Of a stretch of 15,376 bases of DNA, positions 1 to 5,596 are shown piece after piece. Position numbers and translations under genes: made by a program. The stretch is from Dehalococcoidia bacterium (GTDB lineage Bacteria; Chloroflexota; Dehalococcoidia; Dehalococcoidales; Fen-1064), in assembly GCA_030691775.1 (NCBI GenBank), contig JAUYDN010000152.1, forward strand, positions 1 through 15,376, given 5' to 3'. The notes beneath the pieces are model-generated. The model was not told the origin of the DNA, did not search any database, and saw only the letters and a program-made list of their open reading frames with translations. Each line of letters begins with the position of its first letter. Within the stretch, counting starts at the first letter, position 1.

Positions 1-20
1 CCAACTTGCACAAGGGAGTT

Positions 21-76
21 GAGAGGGGCGTCAGCCCCTCTCAAAAGAGTTCTTCCCCTTCTCTGCGGAGAAGGGG
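21..76. repeat. Two tandem perfect hairpins (dispersed palindromic repeat)
   Basis: The first hairpin has a 9-bp perfect stem, GAGAGGGGC (21-29) with GCCCCTCTC (34-42), around a GTCA loop; T19-T20 and A43-A44 extend it. The second has a 9-bp perfect stem, CCCCTTCTC (55-63) with GAGAAGGGG (68-76), around TGCG. There is no coding sequence here. They look like intergenic palindromic repeats rather than a terminator, because no T-run follows either stem. Confidence 0.7.
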
Positions 77-121
77 CAAGGGGATGAGGCGCTGTGTAAG
101 AACTGGCATCTGTATTTAGAA

Positions 122-410
122 TTGTAAAGCTGTTATTGAGACATTACGCTAGCAAGCCGTACGGCACTCTGTACATCGGAATGACAAACGACCTGATAAG
201 GCGCGTAAATGAGCACAAACAGGATTTAATAAAAGGATTCACAAGCCGTTGCGGTGTCCACACATTGGTTTACTACGAGTATGGCGAGGATATTGATGCG
301 GCTATTTTCAGGGAGAAACAACTTGAAAGATAGAAACGGGAATGGAAAGACCTTTAAAAAGAGCTTGTAAAGGAGTGAACCCGATATACTTACTCTGCCA
401 GGAATAATCG
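122..410 (+). pseudogene. Decayed GIY-YIG endonuclease family gene
   Basis: The open part (136-333) encodes a GIY-YIG core: GTLYIG (the YIG strand), then NDLIRRVNEHK, a KGFTSRCGVHTLVYYE stretch, and AAIFREKQLER. This matches the small UvrC-like single-domain GIY-YIG proteins, usually about 80-100 residues. The gene is broken at both ends. The start normally encodes a YVYIL-like strand with the first Tyr; here there is no Met and the reading frame breaks around 145-155. After REKQLER the frame reads stop-KREWKDL-stop-KELVKE-stop, so at least two stop codons (the TAG at 331-333 probably replaces a conserved Trp) interrupt the usual KRWKREWK tail. A trace of the Asn-Pro end survives in another frame near 380. 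It sits among repeats and is probably not functional. Confidence 0.75.
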
Positions 411-673
411 GAGTCTGCTAATGAGTGTCGACAGGACACTCGAAGCTGATTTCTTGGATTCCTGCCTCCGCAGGAATGACAAGGTGGGTATAGTTTTCAA
501 TCGGGCGGGTTTCACCCACCCTGCTTTTTGCTTTGGTGGCACAGGCGTCCCTTCAGGGTGAAAATGAGAGTTCAGGGTAAACTCCGACTGGGTGCTCTTT
601 ACTGACGTGCCCGCTACCTGGGCAATGGCTTTGATGCCGGGAGCTCAATTGTAGTAGGAACGTACTTCTCGTT
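411..673. other. Repeat-rich noncoding stretch
   Basis: No credible gene on either strand. It holds a 7-bp hairpin GAGTGTC/GACACTC (423-429 and 435-441, loop GACAG). A second hairpin, TTCCTGC/GCAGGAA (459-465 and 470-476, loop CTCC), continues into GAATGACAAGG, the same end sequence as the repeats near 5503 and 8616. A weaker GGGCGGGT/ACCCACCC pairing near 503-522 is followed by a T-rich stretch. These look like remnants of dispersed repeats. Confidence 0.55.
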
Positions 674-1052
674 CTATTTTACCGGGTCGGAAACGTCTTG
701 ATACAACACTGCGCGGGTCCGCTCATCGAAACGCCATTTTATGGAGAACTGCAGGCTCTCAATCCCGATAACTATCTCTGAAGACCGGATAGTGTAAAAA
801 ACCGAAGAAAGTATCGCTCCTTCCCATATTCCATTTCCGAGATAGTCGGCTTTATCTCCTGTCTGCGGGCTTAACGAACTCAATTTGAAACCACCAGCTT
901 CGAGGTCGCCTCTGACAGCCGCAATAACGCTCTCGCCGGCTAACCGCGCGCGGTCTATCTTTCCACGGCGCAACGAGAAACAATACGGCGGCGAGGCAAC
1001 CCGAGATAATAACGAGTAGTACCCAGTTCCTTTTTAACGTTCGTATCATCAT
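674..1052 (-). pseudogene. Small membrane-anchored protein of unknown function, apparent frameshift
   Basis: Two overlapping minus-strand frames join into one sensible small protein. Translation from ATG at 1052 (or 1049) gives MIRTLKRNWVLL and then a hydrophobic run to about residue 31, a typical N-terminal membrane anchor, ending LVAPW at 963. The frame then turns into arginine-rich nonsense. The next frame continues KIDRARLAGESV and runs, well balanced in composition, to DVSDPVK and a TAA at 674. Removing one base of the GGAAAG tract near 958-964 would fuse the halves into about 125 residues: an anchor plus a small soluble domain. I do not recognise the family. No clear ribosome binding site precedes 1052. 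It could be a true decayed gene, an assembly indel, or a short protein starting at TTG 973 without the anchor. Confidence 0.45.
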
Positions 1053-1073
1053 TCGTACCGGGTTCGACGTCTT

Positions 1074-1249
1074 ACTTTTGACTTTTGACCTTTGCCTTTT
1101 ACTACGCAGAGCATAAATATGTTTGCATAAGACGATTTGTGGTGGGTTACGTCCTTTCGAAATCTGAAAGCCGACACTCCTTGAAACCGGACTAACCCAC
1201 CCTACAAGATGTAATCTACTTTTGACTTTTGACCTTTGCCTTTTGCCTT
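1074..1249. repeat. Palindromic element between two heptad-array direct repeats
   Basis: Two near-identical arrays of 7-nt units (TTTTGAC, TTTTGAC, CTTTGCC, then TTTTACT or TTTTGCC) begin near 1075 and 1219. Between them lies a segment with imperfect inverted ends: TTGTGGTGGGTTACGTCC near 1137 pairs with GGACTAACCCACCCTACAA near 1189. This looks like a small nonautonomous palindromic element placed between, or generating, direct copies of the heptad array. A long minus-strand frame through it (KRQRSKVKS repeated) is only a translation of the repeat. Confidence 0.6.
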
Positions 1250-1252
1250 TAT

Positions 1253-1311
1253 AAACACACACACCCTCCGCACCCCATCACCTACAGGGTCTAAAGCAGA
1301 GAGTGTGTGTT
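1253..1311 (-). terminator. Weak terminator-like nested stem
   Basis: Downstream of the 1338-1541 gene, AACACACAC (1253-1261) can pair with GTGTGTGTT (1303-1311). ACCCT (1263-1267) pairs with AGGGT (1286-1290) inside the loop. On the minus strand the stem is followed by TTTATAAAGG. The loop is long and the stem is a CA/GT repeat, so termination activity is uncertain. Confidence 0.25.
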
Positions 1312-1337
1312 CCCGTAAGGGAGTACTGTATACTTTG

Positions 1338-1541
1338 CTAGGCGTTCAGGTCCACGAGAAGGGCGTCAATCTTCTCTTTGTTCCACCCGACGAAGTTTGC
1401 CACCTGCTGGAGGCTCATGCCCATCGCCATCTGGAGCTGGGCGGGGTCGATGGGGCGCCCGGCGTGCTTATCGATGATTGCCTTGGCGTCCGCCTTACCC
1501 TTCATAATCTCATTGATGGTCGAGTTTGCCGAAAATGCCAT
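1338..1541 (-). CDS. Small DUF1858-like protein, 67 aa
   Basis: A 67-residue cytoplasmic protein with no membrane segment and no cysteine. Residues 8-30 (TINEIM, then IIDKHAG) and 43-67 (MSLQQVANFVGW, then IDALLVDLN) resemble the layout of small DUF1858-type helical domains, where a TI-E-ll helix is followed by a tLeeaa-x-x-Gid-eeLl-eLN segment. I see this as a resemblance only, not a firm family assignment. The start is secure: ATG at 1541 is preceded by AGGAGG with a 6-nt spacer, and a consensus-quality promoter lies about 60 bases upstream. The gene is monocistronic, running away from the HEPN-type gene at 1941. Its function is unknown; the strong promoter and ribosome binding site suggest high expression. 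Confidence 0.8.
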   Translation of the reverse strand: MAFSANSTINEIMKGKADAKAIIDKHAGRPIDPAQLQMAMGMSLQQVANFVGWNKEKIDALLVDLNA

Positions 1542-1600
1542 TTGCCACCTCCTGTTTCAGTATTACGTTACCGCCCGCCACACAGCGGACAACGCACCAA

Positions 1601-1629
1601 ATAATAGTGTAAAAACGGGGTTATGTCAA
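1601..1629 (-). promoter_or_regulatory. Sigma-70 type promoter of the 67-aa gene
   Basis: On the minus strand there is TTGACA (1629-1624), a 17-nt spacer, and TATTAT (1606-1601). This is a perfect -35 and a 5/6 -10 at optimal spacing. It predicts a start near 1594 and a leader of about 52 nt ending at the AGGAGG before ATG 1541. Confidence 0.75.
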
Positions 1630-1640
1630 TAGAGGTTGGT

Positions 1641-1669
1641 TTGACATTTTTCAGATAAACGACTAAACT
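1641..1669 (+). promoter_or_regulatory. Divergent sigma-70 type promoter candidate
   Basis: On the plus strand there is TTGACA (1641-1646), a 17-nt spacer, and TAAACT (1664-1669). Its -35 hexamer forms an inverted repeat with the -35 of the minus-strand promoter (TGTCAA 1624-1629, TTGACA 1641-1646). If active it would give a leader of about 265 nt before the gene at 1941, which is long, so the assignment is tentative. Confidence 0.4.
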
Positions 1670-1940
1670 CAAGCTCGTAAAGTTCACGAATTGAAAAGCC
1701 TCACACCGTGATAAAAAAGTCTGGATACCCGCCATTTACTTTATTCCGCGAACGCCGAAGCCGCCGGTGTATGCGTGAGCGCGAATAGTTTTGTCTTGTC
1801 AATCCCGTTTCCATATCATGCATGGGATTATTATGGTTGGGAATCTAGCAATAAACCAAACTTAGAGGTGACTGCACAACCACCACACAAACGATATACC
1901 GAGAGCTGGGTAAAACGGGTATTTGCGAGGGATGTGGTTT
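1670..1940. other. Gap upstream of the HEPN-type gene
   Basis: No gene is supported here. It contains a repeat fragment GTCTGGATACCCGCC (1719-1733) that resembles 15281-15292. The composition becomes AT-rich toward the gene at 1941. Apart from the candidate promoter at 1641 I see no other signal. Confidence 0.5.
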
Positions 1941-2918
1941 ATGAGAGTTAGAACGAGAACGGTTGGCTCAATCAGACGGGAACTGCTAATCAAGGCTAAA
2001 GAAGCGGCGTTGTGCGCTATAAAAGTGTTTAACGACCCTTTGGTGACTTTCAAGTCGGAGACGTTTATCGTATTGATGGTAATTGCTTGGACATACCTTC
2101 TTCACGCTTATTATCGAAAACAGAAAATTGATTATAGGTACTACAAACAAGGAGCAAATCGTAAACGTTATGACAAGACAAAATATGGTGCTAAGAAACA
2201 TTGGGAATTGGAAAGATGCTTAAATTGTGATGAGTGTCCAGTAGACCACATAACCAAGCTCAATCTCTCTTTCTTGATACAACTTCGTCACGAAATCGAG
2301 CATCAAATGACTACTGAACTGGATAATTATCTCAGCGGTCGTTATCAAGCCAGCGTTTTGAACTTCAATGAATATTTGAAGAAACTTTTCGGTGAAAAAC
2401 ATGGTCTCGACCATTTAATGACCTACAGCATACAATTTGTTGAATTGGATATTGAACAAGTAAAAAAGCGGACTGATACAGGTAAAACACCAAATCGGGT
2501 GCTTAAGTACATTAGCGAATTTGATAAAGGATTAACTGAAAAAGAGTTTAATGACCCCCACTTCTCTTATAGGCTCGTTTTCAGAAGAAAGCTAGTTAAT
2601 CGCCCTGGGCAGGCAGACAAAGTAATTGAGTTTTTAGGACCCAATGACGAAATGTCAAAGTCGGTTAGTAAAGAATATTGGGTTACCAAAGAAGTTGAGC
2701 GCAAGAAATTCCGTCCTAAAGATATAGTATCAGAGATGCAAAAACTCAGTTTCGTTCGGTTTCGTATTTCCGATCATACTGAATTGTGGCAAAGCAATGA
2801 TGCCAAGAATCCAGCAAAAGGTAATGGAGTAGAGGTGTCTGGTCAATGGTACTGGTATGAGCCGTGGTTAAAACATGTTCTAGAAAAATGCCAACAAAGC
2901 GGAGTTAGGTATAAATAG
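1941..2918 (+). CDS. DUF3644 family protein with HEPN-type RNase motif, 325 aa
   Basis: The N-terminal half matches the DUF3644 pattern: an RRELLIKAKEAAL helix (res 12-24), then FKSETFIVLMVIAWTYLLHA (37-56), a WELERCLNCDECPVD segment with Cys93, Cys96 and Cys99, then LRHEIEHQM (115-123) and DNYLSGRYQASVLNFN (128-143). The Arg116-x4-His121 motif, with a polar His right after Arg, is the catalytic signature of HEPN ribonucleases. An RNA-cleaving role in defence or abortive infection is therefore inferred, not shown. The C-terminal half (about 175-325) is charged and unassigned; it may bind nucleic acid. The start chosen is ATG 1941, because GAGGG (1927-1931) precedes it by 9 nt; TTG 1923 and ATG 1932 are alternatives. 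It is clearly more AT-rich than its neighbours, lies alone on the plus strand, and converges on the redox operon with 8 bases between stops. Horizontal acquisition is likely. Confidence 0.8.
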   Translation: MRVRTRTVGSIRRELLIKAKEAALCAIKVFNDPLVTFKSETFIVLMVIAWTYLLHAYYRKQKIDYRYYKQGANRKRYDKTKYGAKKHWELERCLNCDECPVDHITKLNLSFLIQLRHEIEHQMTTELDNYLSGRYQASVLNFNEYLKKLFGEKHGLDHLMTYSIQFVELDIEQVKKRTDTGKTPNRVLKYISEFDKGLTEKEFNDPHFSYRLVFRRKLVNRPGQADKVIEFLGPNDEMSKSVSKEYWVTKEVERKKFRPKDIVSEMQKLSFVRFRISDHTELWQSNDAKNPAKGNGVEVSGQWYWYEPWLKHVLEKCQQSGVRYK

Positions 2919-2926
2919 TATAGTGG

Positions 2927-4330
2927 CTACTTCCTCATTAAAAACGCATGCATATCCGCCGCCGCCCGCTTCCCCGCACCCATTGCTGAGATAACCGTCG
3001 CCGCGCCGGTGACGATATCGCCGCCTGCCCACACCCGGTCCTTCACTGTCTTGCCCGTCTTCTCGTCCGCTACCACCGTGCCGTGACGCGTGGTCTGCAA
3101 GCCTACCGTGGTCTGGGCAATCAGCGGATTGGGTGACGTGCCCAGCGCGACAACTACCGTATCCACTTTCATCAGGAACTCACTGCCCGGCTTGGGTATC
3201 GGACGGCGCCGGCCGCTGGCATCCGGCTCGCCAAGTTCCATCTCGATACACTGCATCCCACTCACCCAGCCGCGCCCCCCACCCAGAAAACCGGTGGGGT
3301 TGGTGAGGAACTTGAAGATGATGCCTTCTTCCATGGCGTTCTCGACCTCTTCCTTGCGGGCGGGCAGTTCCGCCGCCGAACGGCGGTACACGATATACAC
3401 GTTCTTGGCGCCCAGCCGCAATGCACAGCGCGCCGAGTCCATCGCCACGTTGCCGCCGCCGATAACCGCCACGTTCTTGCCCATACCCAGCGGCGTGTCG
3501 TACTCCGGATAAAGATAGGCTTTCATCAGGTTGGTACGCGTCAGGAACTCATTGGCGGAATAGATACCGCACAGGTCTTCGCCAGGGACACCGAGGAACA
3601 TCGGTAAGCCCGCGCCCGTGCCCAGGAATACGACATCGTAACCGCCAGCGAGCAGTTCATCCACGCTGTCAATCTTGCCAATGACGGCATCGAGCACGAT
3701 TTCAACGCCCAGCGATTTCACATAGTCGACCTCACCCTGGACAGTCTCCTTGGGGAGGCGGAACTCAGGGATACCGTACATCAGCACACCGCCGGCGACA
3801 TGTAGAGCTTCGAACACCGTCACGGCGTGCCCCAGCTTTGCCATTTCCGCGGCTGCGGTCAGACCTGCGGGACCACTACCGACGACCGCAACCTTTTTCC
3901 CGGTCGGGGGCGGGGGTGGGGCAGGCGGGGCTAACTCCGCTTTGTTTTTCCGTTCCCAGTCGGCGATATACCGCTCCAGCCGCCCGATGGCAACCGGCGC
4001 CTTGCGTTTTTCCAGCGTGCAAACGACTTCACACTGGGATTCCTGGGGACAGACCCTGCCGCAGATACCGGGCAGGGCGTTCTTATTCTTAAGCACGCGT
4101 ACAGCCTGGTGCATATCACCCTTGCGCAGGGCTTCGATAAAGTCGGGAATATCGATGTTCACCGGACAACCACCCACGCAGGGACGCTTGGGACACAAGA
4201 TACAGCGGCTCGCCTCTTCCAGCGCCTGCTCCGGGGTATAGCCGAGCGCCACTTCTCTAAAGTTCCTCGCCCGCACGCGGGGGTCCTGGCGGGGCATGTC
4301 AACGCGGTTTAAATTCAGTTTTGGTGGCAT
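2927..4330 (-). CDS. nfnB: NfnB/GltD-like NADPH-binding FeS flavoprotein, 467 aa
   Basis: A full-length member of the glutamate synthase small-subunit / NfnB / SudA family. Residues 43-55 (C43, C46, C51, C55) and 90-104 (C90, C94, C100, C104) bind two [4Fe-4S] clusters in the N-terminal Fer4_20-type domain. A proline-rich linker (135-142) leads to the FAD site GSGPAGLTAA (151-160) and the NADPH site GGGNVAMDSAR (291-301), with YRR (315-317) suited to the 2'-phosphate. AGGD (435-438) closes the FAD domain. No glutamate synthase large subunit is nearby. The gene is last in the operon directly after an NfnA-like gene, so I favour the ferredoxin:NADP transhydrogenase (NfnAB) or sulfide dehydrogenase-like role over glutamate synthesis. 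ATG 4330 has only a weak AGGA 9 nt upstream. No terminator fits before the convergent gene. Confidence 0.85.
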   Translation of the reverse strand: MPPKLNLNRVDMPRQDPRVRARNFREVALGYTPEQALEEASRCILCPKRPCVGGCPVNIDIPDFIEALRKGDMHQAVRVLKNKNALPGICGRVCPQESQCEVVCTLEKRKAPVAIGRLERYIADWERKNKAELAPPAPPPPPTGKKVAVVGSGPAGLTAAAEMAKLGHAVTVFEALHVAGGVLMYGIPEFRLPKETVQGEVDYVKSLGVEIVLDAVIGKIDSVDELLAGGYDVVFLGTGAGLPMFLGVPGEDLCGIYSANEFLTRTNLMKAYLYPEYDTPLGMGKNVAVIGGGNVAMDSARCALRLGAKNVYIVYRRSAAELPARKEEVENAMEEGIIFKFLTNPTGFLGGGRGWVSGMQCIEMELGEPDASGRRRPIPKPGSEFLMKVDTVVVALGTSPNPLIAQTTVGLQTTRHGTVVADEKTGKTVKDRVWAGGDIVTGAATVISAMGAGKRAAADMHAFLMRK

Positions 4331-4341
4331 CGATATAAGTC

Positions 4342-4456
4342 CTAATGTCTGGTGTCTAATTCCTGATATTTAATGATGAGCGTTTTAACATTGGTATTTT
4401 GGTTATTTGAATTCGTTTAGGATTTCGATATTAGATATTAGATATTAGAAATTCCC
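4342..4456. repeat. Inverted heptad arrays in the nfnA-nfnB gap
   Basis: At one end there are 7-nt units in register: CTAATGT, CTGGTGT, CTAATTC, CTGATAT, TTAATGA (4342-4376). At the other end the complementary orientation appears: GTTTAGG, ATTTCGA, TATTAGA three times, AATTCCC (4415-4456). The unit order CTAATGT-CTAATTC-CTGATAT recurs in the same order at 8411-8431. The two ends can base-pair in RNA across about 38 nt. Confidence 0.7.
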
Positions 4457-4458
4457 TC

Positions 4459-5289
4459 TCACCACTGCGCGCAATTGAGACACCGGTACTTTACCGGACC
4501 CGTATCGTCCGAATAAGTACACCGCCGCGCCATCAAGGACGCCCAGTCGACCTTGTGCGCATCGAACTCAGGACCATCGACGCAGGCGAATTTGGTCTCC
4601 CCACCGATGTTCACCCGGCAACAGCCGCACATACCCGTCCCGTCCACCATAATAGGGTTGAGACTGGCAATGGTGGGGATTTTGAACGGTTTAGTAGTGT
4701 TTGCCACCAGTTTCATCATGCAGACGGGTCCTGCCGTAAAAACGCGGTCGACCTTCTCCTTCTGGATAACATCCTTTAACGGGTCGAGAACAAAACCGAC
4801 ACACTCGAAACTGCCGTCACCCGTCGAGATAATGACGCGGTCGGCGATTGCCCCCAACTGCTCATCCCCGAAGAGCGTATCCTTTGACGGAGCGCGGATA
4901 ATGACAATAACGCGGTTGCCCGCCGCTTTGAGCGCTTTGATGATAGGAGCACAGGTGGCAGTGGAGTATCCGGCCACCACGCATACCACCGTGCCGAACT
5001 TATCGACGTGCGCGGGTAAACCGAGTGGTCCGGTGAAACTCAGGATGCCATCCCCCGGCTTCACTGATGCCAGCTTGTGGGTAGTCTTGCCCACCTCGTT
5101 GAAAACCACCGTGACGCTTCCCTCGCTGGCGTCCCAATCTGCGATGGTCAGGGGAATACGTTCGCCCTTCTCATCCACCATCACGATTACGAACTGTCCC
5201 GGCTTCGCTTTGCGGGCGATGCGCGGTGCCAGGATGCGGTACTGGTGAATGTTAGGAGCTAATGTTTCAGCGGATAATATTTGGTACAA
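4459..5289 (-). CDS. nfnA: NfnA/SudB-like FAD and 2Fe-2S subunit, 276 aa
   Basis: Ferredoxin-NADP reductase-like subunit of the NfnA / sulfide dehydrogenase beta / dihydroorotate dehydrogenase electron-transfer family. An N-terminal FAD-binding barrel (1-95) carries the R-x-P-L-T motif RIPLTIAD (44-51). The NAD-binding domain follows (99-200). The C-terminal [2Fe-2S] segment DGTGMCGCCRV (216-226) plus Cys236 in KFACVDGPEFD is canonical. Two oddities stand out. The usual glycine-rich GGGxG-x-AP loop is replaced by AGYSTATCAP (106-115), and a short tail ends in CLNC (270-273). I chose TTG 5289 because AGGGA lies 6 nt upstream; TTG 5295 would leave no spacer. It precedes nfnB in the operon, and together they would form the NfnAB pair that exchanges electrons among NADH, NADPH and ferredoxin. 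Confidence 0.82.
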   Translation of the reverse strand: MYQILSAETLAPNIHQYRILAPRIARKAKPGQFVIVMVDEKGERIPLTIADWDASEGSVTVVFNEVGKTTHKLASVKPGDGILSFTGPLGLPAHVDKFGTVVCVVAGYSTATCAPIIKALKAAGNRVIVIIRAPSKDTLFGDEQLGAIADRVIISTGDGSFECVGFVLDPLKDVIQKEKVDRVFTAGPVCMMKLVANTTKPFKIPTIASLNPIMVDGTGMCGCCRVNIGGETKFACVDGPEFDAHKVDWASLMARRCTYSDDTGPVKYRCLNCAQW

Positions 5290-5295
5290 TTCCAA

Positions 5296-5596
5296 TCCCT
5301 GTCTAACTCAAAAGTTAAAGGTCAAAGGTCAAAGCCATAGCTAAAAATTCAAATCTCACTACTTTTCCCGGGAACATCTCAATGCCAGAAAATGGAGTAT
5401 CTGTTATCGAAAAGTTCGGGTAGTGGTGTGAGGTAATGACATCTCCTGCCCCACCCTCAGATTCTTCGTCGTCCTTCGAAACGTTGGAGGTACGGACTTC
5501 TCCAGAATGACAAGGAGACGTCTTATTCAATCTTGGTTACAAGAACCCCCTCCCATTCAGTTTTTACTTTTTACCTGTGGTTTTGACTTAGTAGTA
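5296..5596. other. Repeat-filled gap between fdhA and nfnA
   Basis: No gene is supported. Heptad units lie next to nfnA: GTTAAAG, GTCAAAG, GTCAAAG (about 5312-5332). The segment CTCAGATTCTTCG through CTCCAGAATGACAAGG (5456-5514) is a partial copy of the MITE-like repeat at 8492-8628. A short TTTTTAC-type run follows near 5563-5590. A small minus-strand frame across 5315-5530 translates these repeats and is not credible. Confidence 0.6.

Noticed and set aside
852..1262. 136-codon minus-strand frame as one protein
   Set aside because: Its first 70 codons translate heptad repeats and a palindrome (KRQRSKVKS appears twice). Only the part from 1052 resembles protein.
2927..4330. Glutamate synthase small subunit as the role of the 467-aa protein
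   Set aside because: No large subunit is nearby, and the upstream partner is NfnA-like, so an Nfn-type role fits better; sequence alone cannot exclude the other.
5315..5530. 71-codon minus-strand frame between nfnA and fdhA
   Set aside because: It is made of dispersed repeat sequence, with no ribosome binding site or domain.
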